From contig OX328113.1 in NCBI GenBank assembly GCA_946811185.2, positions 6,696,001-6,760,000 of the forward strand: a stretch of DNA of 64,000 bases, given 5' to 3'. The notes beneath the pieces were generated by a model that had not been told where the DNA came from, searched no databases, and saw only the letters and a program-made list of their open reading frames with translations. A program made the translations under genes and the position numbers. This document shows positions 31,810-43,332 of this stretch, piece after piece; position 1 is the stretch's first letter, and each line of letters begins with the position of its first letter. The stretch comes from Hippopus hippopus (taxonomy: Eukaryota > Mollusca > Bivalvia > Cardiida > Cardiidae).

Positions 31810-32046
31810 TTTTACCCTTTTACAAATCAATCAGATTTTTACAACTCTAAGAAGGCAGTCGTTTGAAAACATTGTGAATGAGGAGAAAATGCTTTTAACC
31901 AGCTTTTTTACCTTCTTCCACAATGCTGTCTAACCTTTCACAAAAAAAAAAAAATCCAATTATCTGAGCCATATTTACTTTGTCGTCTGCAAAATAATGC
32001 TTTCAATATGGATGAGTATAAAGTTTTGTTGTCAGGTACAGGATTA
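31810..32046 (-). mobile_element. Family A diverged copy
   Basis: 'cgtttgaaaacattgtgaat', then 'ttgtcgtctgcaaaataatg' and 'ttgttgtcaggtacaggatt'. Both ends are worn. Confidence 0.65.
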
Positions 32047-32432
32047 ATTGTTTACTGCCAAATATGGAACACCGTGAAAAATATTCTATTCAGCTTAACA
32101 GACTGTAATGGTGTGTTTGGTTTGGCTGTCTTTAATCTCACTGGTCAAAAGACTGATAGATGTGATTGATTCATTGGTTCATTAGCCTTTATGAGGCAAG
32201 ATTTAATCGAATAAATCTTTGAAACCCTTAACAGAATTAAAATTCAAGGCTCACTATTGACATGCATGCATTTGCAAAGTTTATGAAAAAACAGTGTTGA
32301 AGAAATTTCAAATATGCTTATGAGACACAGAGATATCACATGATCGTTTGCCAATAACTTTTCTTAACTTGCAGCTTGCTGCATTTTGAAGCATTGCAGC
32401 TAAAGGAGAATTTTGCTTGCAATAATATCTCC

Positions 32433-32567
32433 TTAACTCTTTCGTTGCCAAGTAAATGGATACAACATTTTTTGAGGTCTAAAAGTATATTTTCGTTGCT
32501 TTTGAAGCCGATTTTGGTTCACCATCTGCCAAAGAAGTCCAAGGCGACATTTGCAGTGAAAGAGTTA
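32433..32567. mobile_element. Short TTAA-ended inverted-repeat element
   Basis: TTAACTCTTTCGTTGCCAAG at the left and TTAACTCTTTCACTGCAAAT (reverse complement) at the right. The length is about 135 bases and the interior is not family A or B. Confidence 0.6.
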
Positions 32568-33154
32568 AAGACCCATTAGGGGCCACATGTAAACAATTCT
32601 GTGTTTTAAATACTGATAAATTTCAATAATGCCATTTCAATAATGCCATTTGAAGTTACTGCAATTCTTGTATGTCAGACATCTTTAAAGTGTGATTGGT
32701 CAAGGTCCCAGTCACCGGCATATTAATAAATTCTAAAACTGGAATATATGATGGCAACATCAATACCAGTTTTAATATTCATTAAATGTGTCCCTTTTTC
32801 ATCCTAGGCAAATATTTGGCCAATTTTGCATATGATATTGTCAGTTAATGGATAAATAATGAGGATTTCATTTTAATAGGCTGCAGGTGTGCCGATGAGA
32901 AAAATTCATTTGAACATTATATTACTTTACCCTTCAGTATAACCAACATTTTCTCCCTTTCCCACAATGTTTTCCACCCACATATCCAAACTTGTTTCCA
33001 TAAATGTTTTCATAATTTTTCCTTTTTTGATTTCTCAGCTTATTTCTGTCCAATTTTTCTTATTATACTGTTGGATAATGCATATATAATGAAGATTTCA
33101 TTTTAATGAGATGCAGGTGTGAAGATGAGAAAATTGCATTGGCATAATCTATTA

Positions 33155-33370
33155 GTTAACCTTTTATCATATGGTCCCAATTTTTTACTAGCCTTGGGAA
33201 AACTCCTATTCAAAACATTATGGGAAAAGGAGAAAATGCTGGAAACCAATGTTTTTCCTTTTCCCAAAATGTTCCCTGCTATTTCTGAGACAGAAATAAT
33301 CTTTTGAGCTACAGTGAATTTTGTCGTCTTCAAATTCTTTCAATTTGCATAAGTTTAAAATTTATTGTGT
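33155..33370 (-). mobile_element. Family A copy, diverged
   Basis: 'gttaaccttttatcatatgg', 'acattatgggaaaaggag', mismatched second arm, and 'gtcgtcttcaaattctttca'. Confidence 0.65.
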
Positions 33371-33524
33371 GCAAGATAGTTTACCTTTGGGTTGCTTAGC
33401 AAAACTCAAGATTTTATTGCAGACAGTGTAGATCAAGATCAGACAGCAGAGAAAGTGCTCCTTTGCCTAGTATACTTTCATGATCATTCAAAAGATATTT
33501 TTCCTTTGAGCCATTTAACCCTTT

Positions 33525-33742
33525 ACCACACAATGATGCCTTTTGACGCCCCTAAAAAAGAGGCCTTTTGAAAACATTGTGGGAAAAGGAGAAAATGCTG
33601 GTAACCAGCATTTTCTCCTTTTCCCACAAAGTTTTCTACCCTATCAAAGAAAAGTTGCATCATTTGAGCCACTATGAAATGTCGTCTGCAAATGCTTTCA
33701 ATTTGGATAGGTCTTAAATTTTGCCGTGTGGTAAAGGGTTAA
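33525..33742 (-). mobile_element. Family A full-length copy
   Basis: TTAACCCTTTACCACACAAT to GTGTGGTAAAGGGTTAA in the reverse sense. The stem is perfect except at its base (cacaaag). Confidence 0.9.
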
Positions 33743-34284
33743 GGCAATTTTTGGCTTCTTGCACAATAATCGGCCAACCCTTTACCAAACAACACTGATT
33801 TTAAAACTCTTTACCAGAAGACAAAATTTCAAACTGGTTCAAACTGAAAGCATTTGCAGATGACAAATTAAATGTGACTTAAACATAGGAATTTATCGTT
33901 GCATGTTGTCAAATTGCTGCATGTGGAAATACTGTGATAAGTTTTCAATTTGTAACAGTGATTTTATGCTTAAAATTCATAGCTACATCTATATATCTAT
34001 AAATCTTTACACATTGCCAAAGTTTTGGATCCACCCATATTTAAAATATCTGCAGACAACAAAATATTTATCATTCTAATTTTTTGGATTTTTCTTTGAA
34101 AAATTAAAAAAAAATTGCCCATCAGTATTCTCCTTGTCCCACATCTTTTCAAAAGCCTGGGTTGTTATCACATAATGATTTGGCAAAGGGCTAGAGTAAA
34201 TCAAAACAATGTAAATATTTAAGGTACATATTTAATCCACCATGCTTATTATACATAATACTAGATTAATTATTTGGAACCAAT

Positions 34285-34485
34285 AAAAGTTCAGACATTT
34301 TAAAATTGAAAGCATTTGCAGACAACAAAATGTGTGTGGCCCGAATCATGAAATTTTGTTGTGAAAGAGTTAAAAACAGAGTTGGAAATAGGAGAAACTG
34401 CTAGTTACCAGCATGTTCTCCTTTTCCCACATAGCTTTCAAAATGCCTCTTCCTTAGGGTTTTTTAGTAAAGAGTTAACCCTTTA
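34285..34485 (+). mobile_element. Family A copy, diverged
   Basis: 'attgaaagcatttgcagac', 'gagttggaaataggagaaac' and right end 'tttagtaaagagttaa'. It shares TTAA with the next copy. Confidence 0.65.
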
Positions 34486-34639
34486 CTCTACAATTCCAAG
34501 TTTTTACGAACCTTTTGAAGAAGCCTTTTGAAACCATTGTGGGAATAGGAGAAAATTTTGGTTACCAACATTTTCCCCTTTTTCCACAATGTTTTCTACC
34601 CTATCAAAAACAAATCTATTATAAAACAAAAGTATTGTC
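34476..34639 (-). mobile_element. Family A copy, left part, split by the LINE
   Basis: TTAACCCTTTACTCTACAAT, a worn hairpin, then 'ctaccctatcaaaaacaaat', where LINE sequence begins. The rest of the copy is at 36926-37004. Confidence 0.75.
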
Positions 34640-36682
34640 TGTGCTTACATAAATGGACTTTCACGTCTGGTCAATAAACATGCTCCCCTTCATACCAAAA
34701 CAATCACTTTGAGACCAACATGCCCTTGGTATACAGAGGAGCTTCATGATGCTAAATATTTGAGATGCAAATTTGAAAGGAAATGGCACCAAACTAAGCT
34801 GTCAATTGACCCTCAAATTTATAGAAATCAATATACTAGAGTGAATAAGCTAATTAAGAGTGCTAAAATAGTCTATTACTCAGACAAAGTGGCCTCATGT
34901 GGGCAAGATCAAAAAAGTCTGAACAAGTTAACAAAACATCTGTCGGAAGGTCCATGTGAAATTGCCCTTTCATCTGGTGAGGCCTCTCAAGAACTTGCTC
35001 AAGAATTTAGTGACTTCTTTATTAGCAAGATAGAAGGTATAAGAAATGATATAATCACAAACAAGCAATCTAGTTGTTTGCTGGATGAACCAACAGACAG
35101 ATTACCAAGTGACAACCACTTGATTGAATTTACCCCACCAAGTCAGGAAGAGGTTAGAAAAATTATTCAGAAGTCTCCAAATAAGTCTTGTGAACTCGAT
35201 CCTATACCAACATGGCTTTTGAAATCCTGTATAGATGTTCTCATTCCATTTGTTACAAGGATCGTCAATGTCTCTCTTGAGACTGCTTACCTACCACTGT
35301 CTTTCAGAAGCTCCCATATTAGACCACTCTTAAAGAAACCAAGTTTGGATCAAAATCTGCTTAAAAATTATAGACCTGTTTCAAATTTGCCCTTTGTTTT
35401 TAAAGGTCAACGCCCGTATAGAACAGCATTTAATATCAAACAACCTTTATGAAGAATACCAGTCTGCTTATCGGTCATCATTCAAAGAAACAGCATTAGT
35501 GAAAGTCAAAAATGATATCCTGCAATCCCTTGATCAGAATAAAGTTACAGTTCTTGTGCTACTTGATCTCTCTGCAGCATTTGACACAATTGACCATAGA
35601 ACCTTACTACAAAGTCTTGAAAACCATTTTGGAATAGCAGGAATAACACTTAAATGGATTACATCATATCTCAATGAGTGTTACCAAACAGTATGTATAG
35701 ATGGGAAATTATCAAAGTTATGGAATTTAGTGTGCCCCAAGGTTCTGTGTTAGGACCAAAATATTATACTATGTATACAAAACCTGTTGGCTCACTCTGC
35801 AGGAAACATGGACTTGATCACCATTTTTATGCTGATGACTCACAATTGTATCTGGCATTTGAACCAACAGATAATGTTTCTCAAACTGAAACCTTTAACC
35901 ATATTGAAAGGTGTCTTTCAGACATTGTATCATGGATGCGTTCAAATATGCTTAAACTTAACACAGAAAAAACAGAGGTTATACTATTTGCATCCAGTAG
36001 AAATGCCCATCTTGTTGAAAACAGAGCTGACCATTGGAGGCTCTAAGATCAAACCATCTAAGTGTGTTAAAATCTCGGGGCTATGCTTGATATTAGAATG
36101 CATATGGAACAGCATGTAAACTCTGTATGTACATCATGTTATGCTCAGTTGCGTCAAATCGGACATATCAGAAAATACTTAAAACTTGATGCCACTAGAT
36201 CTCTAGTAAATTCTCTTGTTACTTCAAGATTAGATTATTGCAATACATTGCTACATGGTGTGCCCAAAAGAACTTTAAACAAACTTCAACATGTTCAAAA
36301 CACAGCAGCCCGCATAATCACCAGGACCTCTCGTTTCAGTCATATTACTCCAGTACTGAAAGAACTCCACTGGCTACCCATTCAGTCTAGAATAGAATAT
36401 AAGATATTGACTTTAACCTACAAGGCCATACATGGTCAGGCCCCAGTGTACATAAACAGACTACTTAAACTGTACAGACCAACTAGAAACCTAAAGTCTA
36501 GAAATAGCTCACTCACATTAGAGGTTCCAAGAAGCCGAATCATATATGGAGATCGAAGTTTTGCGACTGCAGCCCCAAAATTATGGAATAGCCTACCGGC
36601 CTACCTCAGAGACACTGATTCACTGTTTGCGTTTAAAAAAGGGTTGAAAACATACTTTTTTATTAAAACTCATGGGAATTAA
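34640..36682 (+). pseudogene. LINE reverse transcriptase, multiply frameshifted
   Basis: Motifs run in the expected order: CPWYTEEL near 34727, [10 protein letters not shown] near 35200, [10 protein letters not shown] near 35370, LLDLSAAFDTIDH near 35560, VPQGSVLGP near 35735, FYADDSQLYL near 35827 (the catalytic Y-A-D-D), then NTEKTEVILF, and the C-terminal AARIITRTSRFSHITPVL with ELHWLPI and PKLWNSLP, ending at the stop at 36680. The frame changes near 35400-35450, 35690-35735, 36020 and 36070, so no single product is possible. The catalytic motifs themselves are intact. Confidence 0.9.
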
Positions 36683-36925
36683 TTCCTGATAAACTGAACT
36701 TTTAAATTGTAACTATATGTAGTCAGTTTTATAGTCTTGAAATTTATATTGTCATATGAGTGAGAGATCATCTCGTTTTATGATGTTGTTTAGCCATCAC
36801 ATTTTCTTAATTTAAATGATGTTAAATTGCAAAATTTATGTACCTGTAGCTAGGATGTGAAGCACTTTTGAGCATAGATAAACTATGATAAAAGTGCTAT
36901 ATAAATGTGGTATAATAATAATAAT
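34640..36925 (+). mobile_element. 5'-truncated CR1/Jockey-type LINE
   Basis: Reverse-transcriptase part of a non-LTR retrotransposon, in the sense direction of CCDC60 within its first coding intron. The endonuclease domain is missing. The 3' end is 'gtgctatataaatgtggtat' followed by (aat)n, a short-repeat tail typical of CR1/L2-like elements. It is inserted into a minus-oriented family A copy, which resumes at 36926. Confidence 0.85.
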
Positions 36926-37004
36926 GATTACCTTGGCCACATTTAAATCATTGTCTGCAAATGCTTTCAATATGGACAAGTCTAATATTTTGTTGTAAGG
37001 TTAA
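36926..37004 (-). mobile_element. Right part of the LINE-split family A copy
   Basis: 'ggccacatttaaatcattg', 'tctgcaaatgctttcaatat', then 'ttttgttgtaaggttaa'. Confidence 0.75.
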
Positions 37005-37238
37005 TGCTTTACCACACAATCCTGAGTTTTAACAAATCTGACAAAGAAGCCTTTTGAAAACAATGTAGGAAAAGGAGAAAATGCTGGTAACCAGTATTTT
37101 CTCCTTTTCCCATAATGTTTTCTACCCTACCACAAACAAAGGTCAATTTTCCCCTCACACTCATTTTGTTGTCTAAGAATGCGTTCAATTCGGACAATAC
37201 TAAAATTGTGTGGTTTGGTAAGGAGTAAAGGGTTAACA
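37001..37238 (-). mobile_element. Family A full-length copy
   Basis: TTAATGCTTTACCACACAAT to 'gtaaagggttaac'. Its left TTAA is the right TTAA of the previous copy. The stem has two mismatches. Confidence 0.85.
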
Positions 37239-37431
37239 TGAACTGTGGTGTAATACCATGACTGCAATGTGAGAGCATTGTGGTAAAAGAAGTTAGGTCT
37301 TATAAACAGCTTTTCCGTTTATGTCAGTGTTTTCAAAAGTAGCCTGTTTTTGCCAAACACTTATATATATTGTTTATGAAAATGACAGGTTATTACCTTT
37401 TTCAAGGAGCTTAGATTAAGAACTCTTGAAA

Positions 37432-37670
37432 GATTTTCCTGATCTCTTTTCCACAGGATAAAATTTTGGACTTGTCGGAATTGAAAGCATTTGTGGATGA
37501 CAGTTTAAATCCGGCTGAAATAATGATTCTTTTTTTTTTTGAAAGGTAAGAAAACATTGTGAGAGAAGAAGAAAATGCTGGTTACCAGTATTTTTTTCTT
37601 TTCTCACTATGTTTTCAAAAGCTTTTTTTCTCTCAGATTTGTTAAAACTTGGGATTGTGTGGTAAAAGTT
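37432..37670 (+). mobile_element. Family A copy with co-varying stem base
   Basis: One arm has gtgagag and the other tctcac, where the consensus has gtggga and tcccac. The same G-to-A change is matched on both arms. The right end is 'gattgtgtggtaaaagtt'. Confidence 0.8.
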
Positions 37671-37734
37671 CAAAGAAATTCTTAATCCGTACAGCACCTA
37701 GTCTAGTAGTAGGACCAAAATAAAAGCCATTTCA

Positions 37735-37830
37735 GTGTTGTTTTTGTCCAGAATGTCTTCATGAACAAAGCAGATCAAAGGTCAGACTGTGTGTTCTGTG
37801 CGTTCTGATCTTGATCTACACTGACTACAA
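37735..37830. repeat. Family B stem-loop fragment
   Basis: 'gcagatcaaaggtcagactg', loop tgtgttctgtgc, 'gttctgatcttgatctacac'. Confidence 0.6.
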
Positions 37831-37950
37831 AGGTAACTATTGCTGCTGAAGGTGCTTTATGGGGTTACCATTTCACAATATTTTCACAAAGCTTCTTAGA
37901 CCTCAGTGTTGTTAAACTCAGGATTGTGTGGTAAAGGGTTAAAGAGATTC

Positions 37951-38268
37951 GATTGACTGATTGTATGGTGTTTCATGCCATTTTCAACATTATTTTGTTA
38001 TACTGTGGCAGTCAGTGCACATATCCATGCATTCCTGGAGTTTCTTTTACCAGTACTCTGCACAATATTCTTTCCAAGCCACTGGCTGCTTTCCAACATA
38101 ACCATCATCAAAACAATGGTCAGCAGTGAGAGAGGAATGAATCCTGTTGCAATGACTATTATCAGTCCTCAAAAAGTCCTCAAAAAGAAATTGGCCAAGC
38201 CAGGGATCGAACCCGTAACACCTGTTCTCAAGTCCTGTACAGTACCGACTGACCTACTGGGGCTCGGC
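37951..38268 (-). mobile_element. Family E tRNA-derived SINE, full length
   Basis: Plus strand from 'gattgactgattgtatggtg' to 'gacctactggggctcggct'. B box complement: 'gggatcgaacccg'. It follows directly on a family A right end (gtgtggtaaagggttaa). Confidence 0.8.
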
Positions 38269-38372
38269 TTAAAGAGTTTTGAAGATGACAGTGTCTTAAA
38301 ACATGGTAGAAAAAGGAGAAAATGTCTGGTGAGCTGCATTTTTTTGGCTTTCAACTGTGTTACATACCCTTT

Positions 38373-38587
38373 TAACCCTTTACCACAAAATCCAGAATTT
38401 CAACATCCCTGAAGAAAGAGGCTTTTGAAAACATTGCAGGAAAAGGAGAAAATGCCAGTAACAAGTATTTTTGCCTGGTCCCTTTCAGAGACAAATCCCA
38501 TCATTTTTTTTTTTTTAGCTTCATTTGATTTGTCATCTGCAATTACTTTCAATTTGGACCAGTCTAACATTTTGTCATTTGGTAAAG
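38373..38587 (-). mobile_element. Family A copy
   Basis: TTAACCCTTTACCACAAAAT to 'ttttgtcatttggtaaag'. The second stem arm is replaced by 'ttttgcctggtccc'. Confidence 0.75.
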
Positions 38588-38900
38588 AAAAAGGTGTGAA
38601 CATGCAGGGGTATCAAAACTTGCATTTGTACAGCAGTGGATGGGCTATAGTTTGCTTTATAACATCTTTTATTTCATGCTTTTTGGTAGTTTATTGAGAA
38701 ATAATGGTGGCTTATGGTTTGATAGTTTATGGTTATGATCAGGGAAAAATACCGATTACATGTCCTCTAACTCTTCAATTGGAGGCGGAAACAGTAGTTC
38801 CCATGCACTAGTTACCTAGGTAAACAGCACATGCCATTAAACCAGAGGGAAATACTATGCAATTCACACGCATTCACCCTACATTTCTTGGGCTTTAAGT

Positions 38901-38986
38901 AATACTGTGATGCGTTCTAATGTTGAGGGCGATACGGGGAATTAATACTGTGATGCATTCTTATGTTGAGGGTGATATGGGGAATT
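38901..38986 (+). repeat. Two 43-base tandem units
   Basis: 'aatactgtgatgcgttctaa' … 'cggggaatt', followed by a second copy with five substitutions. Confidence 0.85.
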
Positions 38987-39077
38987 AACAAAACAACCGT
39001 GCCGGATTTTTTCGAAAGTCCTAACAAAAAAGGGTTTAGAAGCATGAATAAATAAAGTTTTTCTTACCAGTGAAAGT

Positions 39078-39190
39078 TTGAAATATATTTCATTAAGTGA
39101 ACATCATTGGTAATATTTTCACTCATGGGTGCACCTCTCTTGAAAATATTACCCCTGATGTTCACTTGATGAAATAAATTTCGATCTTTC
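39078..39190. mobile_element. Palindromic MITE
   Basis: 'gtgaacatcattggtaatat' and its partner 'aatattacccctgatgttca', flanked by 'tttcattaa'/'tgatgaaataaattt'. It ends 42 bases before the next CCDC60 exon and is related to 11768-11900. Confidence 0.75.
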
Positions 39191-39231
39191 ACCAAAAAAA
39201 GAAATCCTCTATACATTTTTGTATCATGTAG

Positions 39232-39306
39232 GAAGAGATTGAATCATCAGCGTCATCAGATGAGTCCGAGGAAGAGGATACTAAAGCTACTCAAAAACAA
39301 GCTGCT
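39232..39306 (+). CDS. CCDC60: CCDC60, coding exon 2
   Basis: 25 codons, phase 0 to 0, between 'tatcatgtag' and 'gct/gtgagt'. It encodes EEIESSASSDESEEEDTKAT then QKQAA, an acidic, serine-rich and probably disordered segment (residues 94-118). It contains casein-kinase-2-like S-x-x-E/D sites; whether they are used is unknown. Confidence 0.85.
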
Positions 39307-39824
39307 GTGAGTATTATTATGAAAAATTAGTAAGTGAATGAGTGAGTAAATTTTTACAAACAGCTAGAACAAATGAAACAAACAAGACAAACATGCCAAA
39401 GGCGCTAAGAAAACATACACACACATTTCATCCATATATCAGTTATTTATTTTAATTAAAATCAATTCATTAAGGAATGAAAGAGAAATGAACATATTAA
39501 AGTTGGCTTAAATCAATAGTATGAGTAATTTATAACATATTGGAGTTTAAAGGAATGATTTTTCATTGAATTGATTGACTTAAATAACAATAGCCGCCAA
39601 AAGTAAACAAAGCTGGTGTTAAAATACAGAGACTAACTCTTGGACTTCCACACACAATAGTGACCAAAGAATAACAAATTGTCATCTCTGCTATTTTTGC
39701 CATACCTTTAATGGTATGAATTTAAATGCATTTTAACACCTGCTTTGATTTTTTGGCTGCCATTGGGCCTTTTAACAATAATAAATGAAAAAAAACCTTT
39801 TTGTTGGATGATGAAGAAGGTTAA

Positions 39825-40062
39825 AAGACTCCTTATCAGACCACAATATTTTATACTGGTCCAAATTGAAATCAAACATTTGCAGACAACAAATTAAATG
39901 TGTCTTCAATGTCTTCAATGATGGAATTTGTGTTAGAAAGGGTAGAAAATATTAAGGGAAAAGGAGAAAATGCTGCTTACTACAATTTTTCCCTTTCCCC
40001 TCAAGTTTTCCAAGAGCCTCTTTTATCAGGAACATTATATCCCAAAATTGTTTGGTAAAGTG
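39825..40062 (+). mobile_element. Family A copy
   Basis: 'gactccttatcagaccaca', 'ggtagaaaatattaaggga', imperfect stem, right end 'aattgtttggtaaagtgta'. It ends 20 bases before coding exon 3. Confidence 0.65.
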
Positions 40063-40082
40063 TATCGCTGTTGATTTTTCAG

Positions 40083-40159
40083 TTTACAGCAGCCAAGTTT
40101 GTACTACGAAGATCAAGAAAGGATCTCAATACGTTGAACAAGGCTGTTGTTCATGGAAG
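40083..40159 (+). CDS. CCDC60: CCDC60, coding exon 3
   Basis: 77 nt, phase 0 to 2, acceptor 'ttgatttttcag', donor 'ag/gtacgt'. The peptide starts FTAAKFVLRRSRKDLNTLNK and ends AVVHGR (last codon split): a basic amphipathic helix (residues 119-144). It lines up with the K/R-rich helix that I recall near the N-terminus of vertebrate CCDC60. Confidence 0.85.
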
Positions 40160-40184
40160 GTACGTAGATATTTTTTTTTGCATT

Positions 40185-40360
40185 TTTAGCTCCTCTGCTT
40201 TGGAAGAAAACTAGAGGTGTTGTGATAACCCAGTCACCATCTGCTTTGTCTGCATTATTGTTGCCAGTGTAATCGTCATCAGCCTGGTCATGGTGTGAAA
40301 ACTTTGACATTTTCTCAAGTTGCTGTTATATCTGATGATGTTTGCTTCATACTTTGGCTA
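40185..40360 (-). repeat. Repeat related to family D, reverse
   Basis: 'tttagctcctctgctttgg' and 'gtgaaaactttgacattttc' match the reverse complement of the family D 3' part. Confidence 0.5.
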
Positions 40361-40434
40361 TTTGTAGAATTTTGAAATTTTCTTTTGAATGAAGACAAGT
40401 TTTAGGAAGTGAAAAATGCGTATAGATGTGACCT

Positions 40435-40660
40435 AGCCCTTCACCAAACTTCATAGTCTCTTGTTTTCATAACCTTGCTTAAGAAAGAAGTCTTTTGAAA
40501 ACTTACTGGAAAAAGAAGAAAATTCTAGCAATTACAGCAGCTACTGCTCTTATCCATCCATTCCTGGATTTTCTATGAATAGTTAAACCTGTTACCAAAG
40601 GACTTGTAGAAGATTTTAATTTGGACAAATCTGAAATTTTGCCACCTGGTAAAGACTTAA
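40435..40660 (-). mobile_element. Family A, very diverged copy
   Basis: 'gaagtcttttgaaaacttac' and 'ttttgccacctggtaaagac' remain. The stem is lost, with a SINE-like fragment ('ccattcctggattttct') in the middle. Confidence 0.45.
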
Positions 40661-40689
40661 AATGGATGATTTTCTACAATACACTGCAG

Positions 40690-40759
40690 GAATATGATTC
40701 GGAATGTTAGCCTAGGCCATGGACTGTTCGATCTTATCACCAAAGAGAAAGAGGATAAG
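40690..40759 (+). CDS. CCDC60: CCDC60, coding exon 4
   Basis: 70 nt, phase 2 to 0, acceptor 'acactgcag', donor 'aag/gtcagt'. Peptide NMIRNVSLGHGLFDLITKEK and EDK (residues 145-167). The G-x-G-x-F-x-x-I/L pattern followed by a charged helix is the part that resembles vertebrate CCDC60 most in the N-terminal half. Confidence 0.85.
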
Positions 40760-40769
40760 GTCAGTAACT

Positions 40770-41635
40770 AATTTATATCTTTCTGTATTGATAACTTTAT
40801 ACTCCAGTATTTCTGTATTACTTATTTTCATAAATATTGGCAACTTCTGATTGGCTGAAAGAATATTTTTATAGCTTTTTAATAAGAAAAAAAAAACCAA
40901 AATTCATACATTGCCGTAACTACTTTTGCTGTCGAATTAATGTAAACAAATTTGTATGCAAGATTTCATAAATTTTTCTTTTTAATTTAATTTCGAGTCC
41001 AAAGTTCAAATATTAGCTAAGTTTACTTTCCCTGAATAATCATAAATTGAAAAAAAAAAGTATCCAACAAATTCATAAAGTCTAAGAGAGAACTCAAAAC
41101 TCATTGTTGGTTTACTGAGCACAAATTATCTAATTTTCAAGGTACTTCTGCAGTATTAAACTTCTGTCAATAGATCTATTAACTCCCAAATCTTCAGTGC
41201 TATGATGATGTCATGAATAACGAATGTTTATGTCATGAACAAGCCATTGTCCTGCACTATAAAAAACCAATGAAATTGGCATTAGAAAGTAGAAATTGCA
41301 ATATTGGACTTACCAAAAAAAAAAAAATGCAGTTAGTCTCATTTATTTGCTGATTTTTTTTCTGTGATAGTGAATTATAAGCAATGAAGAGAATTTTTTT
41401 TGTTTTCATGGAGGTATGAAAAAAAAAAAACTAATTAAAACTAAAACTAAAAAAAAATTTCTTCATTCCTTGAATAGTGGAATTAGATGGGGGGGAGGGG
41501 ATACTTGAAACAGTGTTATTGGAACCAGGATATCCTCCATTCTGTAGATGCACTTTTGTGTCTTCTTTTCCTCTGACTGTTTTCAACAAATTTGTGCAAA
41601 GTTTTAAGGAAATTTTCCACCATTTGATCCACATT
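40770..41635. other. CCDC60 intron, nothing recognised
   Basis: AT-rich, with several A runs (40885, 41050, 41320, 41420). No inverted-repeat element or exon is supported. Confidence 0.35.
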
Positions 41636-41639
41636 GAAT

Positions 41640-41965
41640 TTTAGCTCTGCTGTTTTCGAAGAAAATATTGAGGTCATGTTGTAGCCCTGGTGTGGTCGTC
41701 ATCTGTGTTGTTGTCGTCCTTGTGCTAAAACTTTGATCTTTTCAAACACTTTGATATTTTATAATATCTCTGTTGTTACTGAAGATAATTACTTCAATCT
41801 TGGATAAGTTGTTCATTATCAAAAGGGAACTAATACAACAAGGGCAGGTAACAATCAAAGTATTTTGATATAGTTACACTCCTTTTTCAATTTTTTAATT
41901 TTCTCTGAAAATTGAGCAACTGCAGCCGAGCATTGGTGCATGCATCTGGTGCTCCTGCTTCACTG
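41640..41965 (-). repeat. Family D repeat, reverse, long copy
   Basis: Reverse complement of the family: 'tttcgaagaaaatattgagg', 'gttgttcattatcaaaagg', 'ggtgctcctgctt'. It runs from the 3' end ('tttagctctgctg') to the gagcacc start. Confidence 0.75.
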
Positions 41966-42225
41966 CAAATATACGTACATTGGACAAGTAAAAGGATTTT
42001 GTCATTTGGCAAAGGATTAAACCTTGTATCAAACAATTCCTTTTTTACACATTGTCATCCATGTTGAGATATGTTGGGCCTAAACAGTTTTGAAATATTG
42101 CGATATGTCGATAATTTTTCAGTTGTAGTAAATGTTAATTTTGTTTATTAAGCGCCCTGTACAGGTAAATTTTCAATCTTTAATCCATCGAAAGTTGTGA
42201 TGTTTCAGTTCTGCTTGTAATACAT

Positions 42226-42250
42226 TAACCTTTTACCAGATAAAGTCTTA
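42226..42250 (+). mobile_element. Left end of a family A copy, split
   Basis: TTAACCTTTTACCAGATAAA then the inserted element at 42251. It resumes at 43121. Confidence 0.65.
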
Positions 42251-43116
42251 GCGGCCAATTTACACAGAATGCTTTAGCAGATATGAAAAAGCAGATCTGT
42301 TTATGATTTTCGAGTTTACAGAGTAAGTTTAGCAGATCTGCTTGGAATTATGTAAGTTACAGCTGGGTGTGAATCACCAAAGGTCAGCTGTATCTCTGTG
42401 CCTGAGTCTCAAATGTATTATGATTATTTATTAATAAAAAACCTAGGCCTTGTATAAACCCCTAGAGCACTGAATAAATGAAATGGACCATTGCAATAAG
42501 GAAAAAAAAACAACAAAGTATTAATTTTCAAATTGTTTTGACTAGAATATGTGTTAAAGTAAAAGACAGTATAGACCTACTACCAGATTGGTCTTTCTTG
42601 CAATCTTATCAGAATCTGTCATGTCCACAAAAACAAAAGAAATTGTGCAAGCTTGGCACCCTAAGAGTAAACCTGTAGGCTTAGAAGGCCGACTTAATGT
42701 GCCTTTGAAGACAATGTAGAGCAAGATTTAACTACACAGAATATTAAGTCTGATCTTTGATCTTAGCTGTCCGATACGGTGAGATTTTTTCCAGCAAAAA
42801 GACCCTTGAAATTGCAATATCAGGCATTTTATCATATAGCAGTAAAGGTGTTTATCATTAACATACATGTAGATAAGACATGAACACCAGATGAAAGGTT
42901 TTCACTGACTCTTTGTTGCAAATTGCAGATTAGGAGAGACTGGTCTCTGATTGGTCAGTTTTGTCTGTTTTTAAAAGCAGACGAGATAGAACATGTTCTA
43001 ATTCCTCTGTTTTACACATCTGCTACAAAAAGCCTCACTTAACCATAGTTTATATATGTGTTTTAGTATATGTGCCAAAGCAGATATGAAAAAGCAGATT
43101 GTGTAAATTGGCTCCA
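42251..43116. mobile_element. Inverted-repeat element with ccaatttacac ends, about 866 bp
   Basis: Left GCGGCCAATTTACACAGA and right GTGTAAATTGGCTCC are inverted, each followed inward by a 'gcagatatgaaaaagcagat' motif. There is no recognised transposase. It holds a family B-like stem at about 42700-42775 and interrupts a family A copy. Confidence 0.7.
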
Positions 43117-43120
43117 AGAC

Positions 43121-43313
43121 TCGCGTGTTTTCAAAGTATTTGTAGATGATACATTCAATAAGGCTTAAATGACCAGATTTGTCTTTGATAGGGTTGAAAT
43201 TATTGTGAGAAATGGAGAAAATGCTGCATTTTCTCCTTTTCCCACAATGTGTTTAAAAGTTTTGTTCCTTAGAGTCATTGAAACAAAGGGGTTGTTTGGT
43301 AAAGAGATAAGTT
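43121..43313 (+). mobile_element. Right part of the split family A copy
   Basis: 'gtatttgtagatgatacatt', 'gatagggttgaaattattgt', shortened hairpin without the loop, right end 'ggttgtttggtaaagagata'. It ends 20 bases before exon 5. Confidence 0.75.
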
Positions 43314-43332
43314 TGTTCTGAACCTTCCACAG

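Noticed and set aside
37975..38412. 145-residue open frame
   Set aside because: It is the reverse strand of a tRNA-derived SINE followed by family A sequence.
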